Positions 19,497 to 28,057 are shown, numbered from the stretch's first letter. The stretch: DNA of 64,000 bases from Multivorans sp965232105 (GCA_965232105.1 OZ246956.1:3534001-3598000), one strand, 5' to 3'. A program made the numbers and translations. The notes: generated from the sequence alone by a model not told the origin.

Positions 19497-20022
19497 ATGA
19501 ACCCCAAGTTCTTCGAACAGCCGATCCTCAACTCCCCATATGAGGCGCCGTCGCGCCACTGGGAACTCGACGGCAACGGCCAGCCGACGCTACCGAACCG
19601 ATCCCCGCCGTTGCCACGTCGACCACGCCGTGCTCGACAGCGAGTGGGAGGGCGAGTTCTGTCGCGTGGCCGAGGCGCATGACCGGGTGTTCGCCTACGT
19701 CAAGAACGACCGACTGGGCCTGTAGGTCCCCTACCTCCATGGCTCCGTCGCACGTCGCTACCGCCCGGACTTCATCGTGTTGGTCGACGACGGCCGAGGA
19801 CGCGAAGACCCCTTGCAGCTCCTCGTGGAGATCAAGGGACTCCGCGGGGAGGACGCGAAGGCGAAGAAGGAAGCCGCGGAGACCTGGTGGGTCGAGGGGG
19901 TGAACAACCTCGGCTCCCACGGCCGGTGGGCGTTCGCCGAATTCACGGACGTGTTCGATGTGGCGGCGGGGTTCGACGAGCTCGTCCAGCGTCACGCGGC
20001 GGGCGTGGAGCCCGCGGCCTAG
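19497..20022 (+). pseudogene. Remnant of a type III-like (BPTD_3080-type) restriction endonuclease, internal deletion
   Basis: Two separated ends of one large restriction enzyme. ATG 19497 starts MNPKFFEQPILNSPYEAPSR with HWELDGNGQPT after it, the N-terminus of res-like restriction subunits. About 30 codons later homology jumps, in another frame, to its C-terminus (DHAVLDSEWEGEFCRVAEAH, then YRPDFIVLVDDG and LLVEIKGLRGEDAKAKK). The helicase middle, many hundreds of codons, is gone. A TAG at 19723-19725 replaces a likely GAG codon between NDRLGL and VPYLHGSVARR. Thus there is a deletion, a frame change and a nonsense mutation: clearly dead. The final segment 19777-20022 could encode an 81-residue stub. 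Confidence 0.8.
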
Positions 20023-20170
20023 TGCGACCGGAGGGCTGCTGTTTGGCAGACTACGGCGGATGGCTGTGCAGGCGAAGACTGGCCGGGTAGTTCAGGCGGA
20101 GACCGCGACGCCGGAACTCAGCGCCGAGGCTCGGGATGCAACCGCTCGCATTCGCGCCGGAGCCTCGCCG

Positions 20171-20464
20171 ATGAGGCGCGATGAGGTGCTCGCGGTTCTG
20201 AAGGCTCACAGGCCGGTGTTCGTCGAACAGTTTGACGTTGAGCGTCTGACGCTGTTCGGCTCGGTTGCCCGCGACCAGGCGGAGGAGGGGAGCGACCTGG
20301 ACCTGCTGGTCGAGTTCACGGGAGCGAAGTCGCGCTCGAAGGCCTACTTCGGCCTCATGTTCTACCTTGAGGATCTGCTGGAGCGGGAGATCGACCTGGT
20401 TACCGAGCCGGCGCTCCGGCGTGAGTTCCGGCCGTACGTCGAGAGCGAGGCGATTCGTGTCTGA
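20171..20464 (+). CDS. MNT-type nucleotidyltransferase (MntA-like)
   Basis: Minimal nucleotidyltransferase, 97 residues from ATG 20171. The active-site block LFGSVARDQAEEGSDLDLLVEF is intact (Gly30-Ser31, Asp42, Asp44). Such proteins are antitoxins of HEPN toxins. The frame extends upstream to ATG 20060, but that extension is not family-like. The stop overlaps the GTG start of the next, truncated HEPN gene. It has no intact partner left here, so it is an orphan. Confidence 0.82.
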   Translation: MRRDEVLAVLKAHRPVFVEQFDVERLTLFGSVARDQAEEGSDLDLLVEFTGAKSRSKAYFGLMFYLEDLLEREIDLVTEPALRREFRPYVESEAIRV

Positions 20465-20567
20465 GCCCAGGCCGAAGCGGCTGTGGCGCTGCTTCGTTCA
20501 CGACATGATCGGGTGTTGCGACCGGATTCTGGAGGAGACCTTTGAGCGAGTTGATGGCTTGGGGTGA
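20457..20567 (+). pseudogene. Truncated HEPN (DUF86/HepT-like) toxin gene fragment
   Basis: GTG 20457 overlaps the upstream MNT stop and encodes SEPRPKRLWRCFVHDMIG and ILEETFERV, the normal first helix of DUF86/HepT proteins. Coding then ends at TGA 20567 after 36 residues, where normal members have about 110-120 with the R-x4-6-H motif later. The catalytic part is missing. The break coincides with the start of the DUF2442 gene, so a recombination event probably replaced the rest. Confidence 0.7.
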
Positions 20568-20937
20568 TCCGGTAACGCCGGAACTCGTGAACGCGACGTG
20601 GCTGGACGGCCATCGCATTCGCCTGGAGTTCGAGGACGGTTGCGCGGGGGTTCTCGACATGGGAAACCGGCGCTGGCGCGGCATGTTCGAGCCCCTGCAG
20701 GACGTGGCCCTGTTCAGGCAGTTCCGGCTGGAGCGTGAGTTGAATACCATCGCGTGGCCGACGGGCGCCGATCTGGCCCCGGAGTACCTGTACGAGCAGG
20801 CGTCGCACAACCCGGTAGCCAGGATGGAGGGGCAACGCAGGCAGGGGTCAGCGGACGAACTTCCAGACCGTGCAAACGACACCCGTCTGGCTGTGGCGGT
20901 GGGTGGTTCGCCGGCGCCATCGGACGCCGAGCGCTGA
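20554..20937 (+). CDS. DUF2442 domain protein, copy 1
   Basis: Small protein (127 residues) with a DUF2442 domain: GDPVTPELVNATWLDGHRIR, then LDMGNRRWRGMFEPLQD and NTIAWPTGADLAPEYLYEQA. The domain is found beside toxin-antitoxin and defence genes, often with DUF4160, but has no proven function. The C-terminal 40 residues are low-complexity. TTG 20542 is a possible earlier start. It is the upstream member of a diverged duplication whose second copy is at 21329-21790. Confidence 0.8.
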   Translation: MAWGDPVTPELVNATWLDGHRIRLEFEDGCAGVLDMGNRRWRGMFEPLQDVALFRQFRLERELNTIAWPTGADLAPEYLYEQASHNPVARMEGQRRQGSADELPDRANDTRLAVAVGGSPAPSDAER

Positions 20938-20939
20938 CG

Positions 20940-21051
20940 GTGGCGAGGAAGCGCGGATCCAGGCCGCCCAGGCGGATCGAGTCCTTTCGTCGCGACGATG
21001 CGAGGTGGCCCAACCTGCACTCGCGGAGCACCACTCGGTCTGAGTCCGTGC
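20940..21051 (+). pseudogene. 5' fragment of a DNA methyltransferase gene, copy 1
   Basis: GTG 20940, two bases after the DUF2442 stop, starts VARKRGSRPPRRIESFRRDD, the same beginning as the methyltransferase remnant at 21793. After about 30 codons the frame is lost (the ALAEHHSV block continues in another frame and stops). Only the first tens of codons remain, so this is a duplicated gene stub. Confidence 0.6.
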
Positions 21052-21084
21052 CGACGAAGGGCGAGGCGGCGAGCAGGTGCGTTC

Positions 21085-21345
21085 ATGCCTGAGGTCAGCA
21101 GGTTCTTCGGTATCGTGATCACGATGTACTACAACGACCATGAGCCTCCGCACTTCCACGCCCGCTACGGCGGGGACCACATTCGAATGGCGATCGACAG
21201 CGGTGAGACACTCTCGGGGCGATTCTCCCCAAGAGCCCGAGCACTGGCCCGGGACTGGCTGGAAGAGCACCGCGACGAGGTTCGAGAGAACTGGCGCAGA
21301 GCGCGGCAGCGACTGCCGCTTGCGCGCATTGCGGGCCTGGAGTGA
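21085..21345 (+). CDS. DUF4160 domain protein
   Basis: Small protein of 86 residues. The family block MPEVSRFFGIVITMYYNDH and PPHFHARYGG is complete, with ALARDWLEEHRDEVRENW in the C-terminal helix. DUF4160 genes are commonly adjacent to DUF2442 genes and near toxin-antitoxin loci; no function is proven. The start ATG 21085 gives the conserved N-terminus. The DUF2442 gene that follows overlaps it if its TTG 21329 is used, so the pair is probably cotranslated. Confidence 0.85.
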   Translation: MPEVSRFFGIVITMYYNDHEPPHFHARYGGDHIRMAIDSGETLSGRFSPRARALARDWLEEHRDEVRENWRRARQRLPLARIAGLE

Positions 21346-21790
21346 AGACGTGACGCCTGGACTCGAGGGTGCCGCATACCTGAACGGATACCGGATTCGC
21401 CTGCTGTTCGACGATGGTCGCACTGGCGTGCTGGACATGAAAGACGAGCTCTGGGGCGAGGTCTTTGAGCCTCTGAGGGATCTCGAACTCTTCAGGGCCT
21501 TCCGGGTGGACCGGAATCTGAGCACCATCGTGTGGCCCACTGGCGCCGACCTGGCGCCGGAGTACCTCTACGAGCAGGCTTTGAAGAACCCGACGGGCGG
21601 CGCCGACCCGGGGGATGGGCGGGCGCCCGCGGAGCAAGCTCCCGAACTCGTGGACGACGCCAGTCTGGCCGCGGCGACGGGCGGCTGTACGTCTTCGCCG
21701 GGTGCGCCTGTGTCTGGCCGGCGCTCTGGCGGCCGTGACGCTCAGCGGGGCCACGGCCGCGGGGCCGCGCCTTCGGAAGACGAGCGCTGA
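21329..21790 (+). CDS. DUF2442 domain protein, copy 2
   Basis: DUF2442 protein of about 153 residues. TTG 21329 restores the family N-terminus RAWSEDVTPGLEGAAYLNG; GTG 21350 is an alternative. The core YRIRLLFDDGRTGVLDMKDE and STIVWPTGADLAPEYLYEQA match copy 1 at 20554-20937. Its tail has an extra Gly/Arg-rich insertion compared with copy 1, but both tails end in similar residues (PSDAER and PSEDER), followed in both by the start of a methyltransferase gene. Confidence 0.78.
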   Translation: MRAWSEDVTPGLEGAAYLNGYRIRLLFDDGRTGVLDMKDELWGEVFEPLRDLELFRAFRVDRNLSTIVWPTGADLAPEYLYEQALKNPTGGADPGDGRAPAEQAPELVDDASLAAATGGCTSSPGAPVSGRRSGGRDAQRGHGRGAAPSEDER

Positions 21791-21792
21791 CG

Positions 21793-23773
21793 GTGCCGAG
21801 GAAGCGCGGATACAGGCCGCCCAAGCGGGTCGAATCCTCCCGTCACGACGAGGGCGAAGCGGCCGAACCTGCCTTCGGCCGAGCACCAGTCCGTCATGGC
21901 TCCGGAGGAGCAGACGCCGCTCCGCCGCGACGATGCGGTACAAGAGGTTCGCAGGCGACGTCCCTATGCTTCCGCTCACGGACCGATGGGTGTCGACACA
22001 GATCGGGACCGAGAGAGTCTACATAGTTCAGACTTCCATGGAAGTGATAAGGCGCTGCATCCTAATGTCTACGGACCCAGGCGATCTCGTCCTCGACCCG
22101 ACGTGCGGCTCCGGTACGACCGCCTACGTCGCCGAGCAGTGGGGCAGGCGCTGGATCACGATCGACACATCGCGCGTCGCCCTCGCTCTCGCGCGAGCAC
22201 GGATCATGGGCGCCAGGTATCCCTACTACCTGCTCGCGGACAGTCGCGAGGGGCAGCAGAAGGAAGCGGAGATCACACTGAGCCCGCCGAAGCACGCGGA
22301 GACCTACGGCCGACTGCGACAGGTCTTCATCTACGAGCGCGTTCCTCACATCACGCTGAAGGCGATCGCCAACAACGCGGAGATCGACGTCATCTGGGAG
22401 CGGCGCCAACCGGCAGTGGACGAAGCGCTCCGCGATCTGAACCGGACGGTGGGACGGGCCGCCATTGGCACGAATCTTGATCCGTCCGTCCGTCCGTCCG
22501 TCCGTCCGTTGGCGGCTTCGTCGCCTGCCTCCGGGGGCGGACGTTCGGCTGCGCAAACCAACGAGCCGGGAGAGTTTCCGCGATTCAAGATCACGGCAGG
22601 CGGCCGCAAGGGCAGCATGGTCGACTTCGCCGCCCCGGGCGGCGATACGGTCGAACTGCCGTCCGGCGAAAGGGCGCCGGCGAACGGCTTGCTCGAATGG
22701 GAGGTTCCCCGCGAACCACCGCCCGATTGGCCGCCGGAAGCGAGTAAGGCTCTGACCGTGTTCTGGGAAGCCCGCATGGCCCGGCAGCAGGAGATCGATG
22801 CCTCGATTGCCGCGAAGGCCGAGTTCGAGTACCTGTACGACAAGCCCCACGAGGACAAGACGAAGGTGCGGGTCGCCGGGTCGTTCACGGTCGAATCGCT
22901 GTCCCCGCACCGCTCGCTCCTCATCGATGAGGAAGACAACCTCGTCGACACGATCGGCGAAGCGCGGAAAACGAACGGGACCGGCCAGGACTTCGGCGGC
23001 ATGATCCTGGAGCAACTACGCCGTGCCGGGGTGCAGCAGGCCCACCGTGAAGATCGGATCGAGTTCACGTCGCTCAGGCCCTGGCCCGGCAAGATGATCG
23101 CCGCCGAGGGCTCGTACCTGGAGGCCGGAAGTGGAGAAGAGCGCCGTGCCGGCATCCTGGTCGGACCGGAGTTCGGCTCGGTGACCCGCCCCGACCTCGT
23201 CGACGCAGCGCGGGAGGCCGCCGACGCCGGCTTCGACGTCCTGATTTCATGCGCCTTCAGCTACGACGCCCAGGCATCCGAGTTCAGCAAGCTCGGCCGG
23301 GTTCCGGTGCTCAAGGCCCGGATGAACGCCGACCTCCACATGGCCGAAGACCTGAAGAACACCGGCAAGGGCAACCTCTTCGTCATCTTCGGCGAACCCG
23401 ACATCGACATCCTGTCCGTCTCTACCGGGAACGGCGACGAAGCGCAGTTCCAGGTCAAGCTCAACGGGGTCGACGTCTTCGATCCCCGCACCGGCAAGGT
23501 CCGCAGCGATTCCGCCGACGGCATCGCCTGCTGGTTCATCGACACCGACTACAACGGCGAGAGCTTCTTCGTGCGCCACGCCTACTTCCTCGGCGCCAAC
23601 GACCCCTACAAGTCCCTCAAGGCCGAGATCGACCGCGAAGCCTGGGAGATCCCCTCCATAGCGACACTTCGCGTCCGTTCCCTCGGCCAAGCTCAGGCCG
23701 CATCGCCGTCAAGGTCATCAACCACCTCGGCGACGAGGTGATGAAGGTGTTCCGCGTTGGGCCGGTGCCCTGA
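21793..23773 (+). pseudogene. Decayed site-specific adenine DNA methyltransferase (type III Mod-like)
   Basis: GTG 21793 starts PRKRGYRPPKRVESSRHDEG, then the frame changes to AEHQSVMAPEEQTPL and again to YKRFAGDVPMLPLTDRWVST, which leads into the long intact part. That part holds motif I (DPTCGSGTTAYVAEQWGRRW) and a long C-terminal domain ending near EIDREAWEI. Just after 23650 the frame shifts again and the normal end (SSGRIAVKVINHLGDEVMKV) continues in another frame to 23773. The stretch that should carry the DPPY catalytic motif, N-terminal in this class, is missing. The gene therefore has an internal deletion plus at least three frame changes and cannot make an active enzyme. The longest open part is about 21924-23741. 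Confidence 0.78.
22481..22508 (+). repeat. Tetranucleotide microsatellite (TCCG)7 inside the methyltransferase remnant
   Basis: Seven uninterrupted TCCG units. In the open frame they encode a SVRP-type repeat in a loop with no counterpart in the conserved flanks. Gain or loss of a unit would shift the frame, as in phase-variable type III mod genes of pathogens. Confidence 0.9.
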
Positions 23774-23920
23774 AGAGAGCCGGCGTGCGAACCGGGGTCG
23801 AGAAAGTGAGAGGAGGGCCGTCGCAAGCGTTCCGCACTTCGGGTTCACAAAGGGGGAAGTCGGGTTCCCGAACGGTGCCACGGGACCTTGGTGGCTTCTC
23901 GGTTGTAGGCTGGAAGGGTC

Positions 23921-24994
23921 ATGCCAGCGATCAGCAGCCTCGCGATCGAGGGGTTCAAGAGCTTTCGGGCTCTAGAGCGGCTCGAACTCGGACCCCTGAA
24001 TGTCCTGATCGGGGCCAACGGGTCCGGGAAATCGAACTTTCTCGCCGCCTTCGAACTGGTCGCGAAGGCGTGCAGCCCTCGGGGAATCGCGAACTACGTG
24101 GGATCGGCGGGCGGCACCAACCGCCTCTTGCACTACGGAGCCAAGGCGACGCAGAAGATCCGGTTCGACGTCGGGTTCGGGGACAAACAGGCTGACTTCA
24201 CGCTTCTGTTGCGCTACGCGGCGGACGATCGGCTCTTCCCCAATCTAAGTGTTGAGACCGAGACGTTGTCGCCGAACTACGCGGACCAGCTCGCGCCGGA
24301 GGCGGGTCTTGCCCCGGCCATCGAGTTCCTTCGCCTGAGACTGGCTGACTGGCAGGCATACCACTTCCACGACACGAGCCCGACGTCGCCCATGAGGCAG
24401 ACCTGCGATCTCCACGACAACCGCCATCTTCGTGGGGACGGGGCCAACTTGGCGGCCTACCTCTACCGCCTACGCTGCACCCATCAGGAGGGCTACAGCC
24501 TGATCTGCCGGACGATCGGTCTCGTCGCGCCATTCTTCGAGGCCTTCCAGCTCGAGCCTTCGGCACTCAACGCGGAGAAGCTCCAGATCGAATGGCGGCA
24601 CCGGGGTTCCGACGACTACTTCGGTGCATCCTCCCTCTCGGATGGCACTCTCCGTTTCATGGCGCTGGCCACCCTGCTCTTGCAGCCAGTGGAGCTTCGG
24701 CCCAAGGTGGTCCTGATCGATGAGCCGGAACTCGGTCTGCACCCCTATGGCGTCACACTACTCGCGTCGATGATCCGCAGCGCTTCAGTGGATACGCAGG
24801 TCATCGTAGCCACGCAGTCACCCATCCTGTTGGACCACTTCGACCCCGAAGATGTCCTCGTCGCGGACAGGCAGAGTGGCGAAACGAAGCTCAGGCGCCT
24901 TGAGGCGGAGCCGCTCAAGGAGTGGCTGGAGGACTACAGCCTCGGCGAACTTTGGGAGAAGAACGAGCTGGGCGGCAGACCGGGAAACGAGTAG
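23921..24994 (+). CDS. AAA/ABC-type ATPase of a defence pair
   Basis: RecF/OLD-like ATPase of 357 residues. Walker A GANGSGKS lies at residues 31-38, following the typical LAIEGFKSFRALERLEL start; an ABC-like signature SSLSDGTLRFMALATLL and Walker B LIDEPELGLHP (Asp267, Glu268) follow, then VIVATQSPILLDHF. No membrane segment. Its stop directly precedes the GTG of the DUF4276 gene, the pairing seen in ATPase/TOPRIM defence modules such as AbiL-type or RloAB-type systems. The ATPase looks intact, whereas the partner is frameshifted. Confidence 0.85.
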   Translation: MPAISSLAIEGFKSFRALERLELGPLNVLIGANGSGKSNFLAAFELVAKACSPRGIANYVGSAGGTNRLLHYGAKATQKIRFDVGFGDKQADFTLLLRYAADDRLFPNLSVETETLSPNYADQLAPEAGLAPAIEFLRLRLADWQAYHFHDTSPTSPMRQTCDLHDNRHLRGDGANLAAYLYRLRCTHQEGYSLICRTIGLVAPFFEAFQLEPSALNAEKLQIEWRHRGSDDYFGASSLSDGTLRFMALATLLLQPVELRPKVVLIDEPELGLHPYGVTLLASMIRSASVDTQVIVATQSPILLDHFDPEDVLVADRQSGETKLRRLEAEPLKEWLEDYSLGELWEKNELGGRPGNE

Positions 24995-25697
24995 GTGGTC
25001 CGGCTGCTCCTTCACGTCGAGGGTGAGACGGAAGAGACCTTCGTCAAGGCAGTTCTTCGAGAGCATCTGGCCTTGAAGTGCTACCACTCGGTGGAACCGC
25101 GGCTGATGGGCCCGGGCGCGCCTTCGTAGCCAACGCGGGGGGATCTGCTCCTGGCAGAGAGTCTTGAAGGACGTTCTCCAGCACCTGAAGGAGGACTCCC
25201 TGCGAATCGTCAGAACGATGGTGGACTACTACGGCCTGCCGGCCAAGGGACGGGGGGCTTGGCCGGGCCGTCTGGAGGCGTCGAAGATCGCCGGGGCCGC
25301 AGAGGACAAAGCCGGAACGGTTGAACGCGCGCTATCCGATTCGGTGGCCAATGCGATGGGGAGCAGGTTCAACCGGCGGCGGTTCGTGCCGTACGTGATG
25401 ATGCACGAGTTTGAGGCGATGCTCTTCAGCGACTGCTCCGGGTTCGCGAGTGCCATCGGGCACGCCCATCTCACAGCTCCGCTCGAGGAGATCCGTGGAG
25501 CTTTCGGAACGCCCGAGGACATCGACGACAGTCAGGAAACCGCACCGTCGAAACGGGTCCTGCACCTCCTTTCGTCGTACGAAAAGCCGTTGATGGGGAA
25601 CCTGGGTGTGCTGCACATCGGGCTCGAGACGATTCGCGGCGAGTGCCCCCACTTGCACGGATGGCTTGAGCGCTTGGAGGAGCTGGGCGGAGGCTAG
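24995..25697 (+). pseudogene. DUF4276 (TOPRIM-like) protein, frameshifted
   Basis: GTG 24995 touches the ATPase stop. The first part reads LLLHVEGETEETFVKAVLRE, with the acidic motif of the TOPRIM fold, but ends at TAG 25127-25129. Homology continues without a gap in another frame from about 25110 (RSQRGGICSWQRVLKDVLQH, TMVDYYGLP, YVMMHEFEAMLFSDCSGF) to the stop at 25697. A one-base insertion or two-base deletion near 25115-25126 explains this. The later fragment could start at TTG 25164. The gene is probably dead or, less likely, affected by an assembly error; I see no slippery run to support programmed shifting. Confidence 0.75.
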
Positions 25698-25708
25698 AGT
25701 CCGTCTCC

Positions 25709-26212
25709 GTGGTGGAGTTCCGGATCGCAGACACGTTCACCGACAGTCTGGCGCGGCTTCGCGCGGATGAACAGAAGGCAGCGAAGACGACGGCGTTCGA
25801 CCTCCAGGTCGACCCTTCGCGGCCGGGGCTGCGGCTGCACCGGGTGGACGCGGCGCGGGATCGCAACTTCTGGTCGGTTCGGGCGGGCCGCGAGCTGCGG
25901 ATCATCGTCCATCGCACGTCGTCGAGCTTCCTGATCTGCTACGTCGACCATCACGATCAGGCATACCGGTGGGCCGAGCGTCGTCGACTGGAGCGGCATC
26001 CGCGGACCGGCGCGGCCCAGTTGGTGGAGATTCAGGAAATCGTGCGGGAGGCAGAGGCGCCGAGATACGTGCAGCCGCACTGGGCTGCACCAGCCGGCGT
26101 GGTGGAGGCTGTACCGGCTGGAGTCCGTCGGATTCCGGCGCCGCTGAACGAGAGACACGCCACGAGACGACGCCCGAGGAGGCGCCCGGCGAGCACCCAG
26201 CCGGGGCAGTGA
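25709..26212 (+). CDS. RelE/ParE-like N-terminal part of a toxin-helicase system
   Basis: The first 90 residues look like a RelE-type toxin fold (VEFRIADTFTDSLARLRADE, PGLRLHRVDAARDRNFWSVR, LRIIVHRTSSSFLICYVDHH) followed by YRWAERRRLERHPRTGAAQL. In relatives known to me this domain is the N-terminus of one long UvrD-like helicase. Here it is a separate 167-residue ORF whose last 50 residues are a low-complexity tail. The stop TGA 26210-26212 overlaps the GTG 26209 of the helicase ORF. Either the fused gene has been frameshifted near 26160, or it is now a translationally coupled pair. Confidence 0.7.
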   Translation: MVEFRIADTFTDSLARLRADEQKAAKTTAFDLQVDPSRPGLRLHRVDAARDRNFWSVRAGRELRIIVHRTSSSFLICYVDHHDQAYRWAERRRLERHPRTGAAQLVEIQEIVREAEAPRYVQPHWAAPAGVVEAVPAGVRRIPAPLNERHATRRRPRRRPASTQPGQ

Positions 26213-27951
26213 TCTTCGCCGACAAGACCGATGACGAACTCCTGGGCTATGGCGTCCCGCCGGATTGGCTGGAGGACGCCAAAGCCGCCACGGAAGACAC
26301 GCTGCTGGAACTGGCCGATCATCTCCCGGCGGAGGCGGCCGAAGCGCTGCTCGAACTGGCGACCGGAGGAACGCCTCACGTTCCGGCACCGTTGCCGCCC
26401 GCTGCCGACGCGTTCTCCCATCCGGATGCCGAGCGCCGCTTCCGCGTCATGGCCGACCGGGAGGAACTGGAGCGGGCTCTGGAGGCTCCGTGGGAGAAGT
26501 GGGCGGTCTTTCTTCATCCCGCGCAGAGAGAGTTGGTGGCGCGGGACTATGGCGGTCCGGCCCGCGTCGCGGGTTCGGCGGGTACGGGAAAGACGATCGT
26601 CGCACTCCATCGTGCCGTTCACCTGGCCGAGTCGGAGGCCGACGCGCGCGTGCTCCTGGCTACGTTTTCCGAGCCGCTTGCCGAGGCCCTGCGCAGCCGG
26701 TTGCGGATCCTCATCGGCAACCGGCCTCGCCTGGGTGAACGGATCGAGGTGCACTCGATGGCGGACCTGGCTCAACGCCTCTATCGACTCAACATAGGCA
26801 CGCTCAGGCCGGCGTCCGAAGAACAGCAGCGGGAGTTGCTGCGGCGAGCCTCGGCGGAAACACCGGGCCACGGCTTCTCGAACCGTTTCCTGTGGGCAGA
26901 GTGGAGCAGTGTGGTCGATGCCTGGCAGTTGAGGAATTGGGACGAGTACCGCGAGGTTCCACGGCTCGGTCGTCGCACGCGGTTGGCGGAGGCGCATCGG
27001 AAGGTGCTCTGGGGCATCTTCGCCAGGGTGCGGGATGAACTGGAGCGCCAGGATCTCCTGACGACGGCCGCCATGTTCGGCCGGCTGGAGGCCCACTTCA
27101 ACCAGACGCGGAGGTCTCCGTTCGACTACTGCGTGATCGACGAGGCACAGGACATCAGCGTCGCTGAGCTCCGGTTCCTGGCCGCCCTCAGCGAAGACCG
27201 GCCGAACAGCCTGTTCTTCTCGGGCGATCTCGGCCAGCGCATCTTCCGTGCGCCGTTCTCCTGGCGGAAGCTGGGCGTCGACGTGCGGGGAAGGTCTCGC
27301 ACCTTGCGGGTCAACTACCGCACGTCGCACCAGATCCGCCGGCAGGCCGACAGCCTGCTCCCCGCCAGGATCGCGGATGTAGACGGAATCGAGGAAGACC
27401 GGCGCGGCACGGTCTCCGTGTTCAACGGCCCCGAACCCGAGATTCGCGTCTTCGGATCGGAGGCCGAGGAGACCGCAGCCATTGGGGACTGGCTTCGCGA
27501 TCTGTCGCTGGCCGGCAGCGAAACCGTGGAGACCGGCCAGGGTCGCGAGGTCATCGGCCTGTTTGTCCGGTCATCGGGTGAGATCGAACGGGCCATGCGA
27601 GCAGTGGAAGCGGCTGCTCTGCAGGCCGTCCGCCTCGACGCGGGCGAATCCGCCGTGGCCACAGGAGAGAGTGCGGAGGCCTCCCCGGTCGATTCCGCCG
27701 CGGTTCGCGTCGCGGTCGGAACGATGCATCGAGCCAAGGGCCTGGAGTTCTCAGCCGTGTGCGTCATGGCATGCGACGACGAAGTGTTGCCGCGGCAGGC
27801 CAGGATCGAGAACGTCGCCGACGAGGCGGACCTGGAGGATGTCTACAACACGGAGCGGCACCTGCTCTACGTCGCCTGCACGCGGGCACGGGATCGGCTG
27901 CTCGTCAGCGGGGTCGATCCGGCATCCGAGTTTCTGGACGATCTGGCGTGA
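26209..27951 (+). CDS. UvrD/Rep-like superfamily 1 helicase
   Basis: SF1 DNA helicase of 580 residues from GTG 26209. Before the ATPase core there is a conserved linker (DDELLGYGVPPDWLEDAKAA, LLELADHLPAEAAEALLEL). Walker A GSAGTGKT is at 122-129, Walker B DEAQD at 311-315, then GDLGQRIFRAPFSW, LRVNYRTSHQIR, the motif V-like TMHRAKGLEFSAV and the late YVACTRARDRLLVSG. The length is short for UvrD because the 2B part is reduced. It is probably an anti-phage or repair helicase working with the preceding RelE-like domain. The open frame runs upstream to 25969, but that part is not family-like. Confidence 0.85.
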   Translation: MIFADKTDDELLGYGVPPDWLEDAKAATEDTLLELADHLPAEAAEALLELATGGTPHVPAPLPPAADAFSHPDAERRFRVMADREELERALEAPWEKWAVFLHPAQRELVARDYGGPARVAGSAGTGKTIVALHRAVHLAESEADARVLLATFSEPLAEALRSRLRILIGNRPRLGERIEVHSMADLAQRLYRLNIGTLRPASEEQQRELLRRASAETPGHGFSNRFLWAEWSSVVDAWQLRNWDEYREVPRLGRRTRLAEAHRKVLWGIFARVRDELERQDLLTTAAMFGRLEAHFNQTRRSPFDYCVIDEAQDISVAELRFLAALSEDRPNSLFFSGDLGQRIFRAPFSWRKLGVDVRGRSRTLRVNYRTSHQIRRQADSLLPARIADVDGIEEDRRGTVSVFNGPEPEIRVFGSEAEETAAIGDWLRDLSLAGSETVETGQGREVIGLFVRSSGEIERAMRAVEAAALQAVRLDAGESAVATGESAEASPVDSAAVRVAVGTMHRAKGLEFSAVCVMACDDEVLPRQARIENVADEADLEDVYNTERHLLYVACTRARDRLLVSGVDPASEFLDDLA

Positions 27952-28037
27952 TGGTCAAGATGCTGGAGGATGGACTGACGTTCTTCGACGTGATGGAGAT
28001 GTTCGGCAGAAGAAGGAGACTTGCCGACCGGGTATGA
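27951..28037 (+). CDS. Possible 28-residue micro-ORF
   Basis: ATG 27951 overlaps the helicase stop as TGATG, a usual sign of translational coupling. It encodes MVKMLEDGLTFFDVMEMFG plus a basic end, and its stop codon lies in the palindrome before the MazE-like gene. I recognise no family and the length is very small, so this may be chance. Confidence 0.3.
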   Translation: MVKMLEDGLTFFDVMEMFGRRRRLADRV

Positions 28038-28049
28038 CCCGGGTCATAC
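28032..28049. promoter_or_regulatory. Perfect 18-bp palindrome, probable operator of the mazEF-like pair
   Basis: GTATGACCCGGGTCATAC reads identically on both strands and ends 8 bases before the antitoxin ATG. RHH antitoxins normally bind such palindromes and repress their own operon, so it is the likely operator. Confidence 0.7.
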
Positions 28050-28057
28050 TTCCCCTC

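Noticed and set aside
22481..22508. The TCCG tract as a CRISPR or minisatellite
   Set aside because: It is a simple four-base repeat with no spacers.
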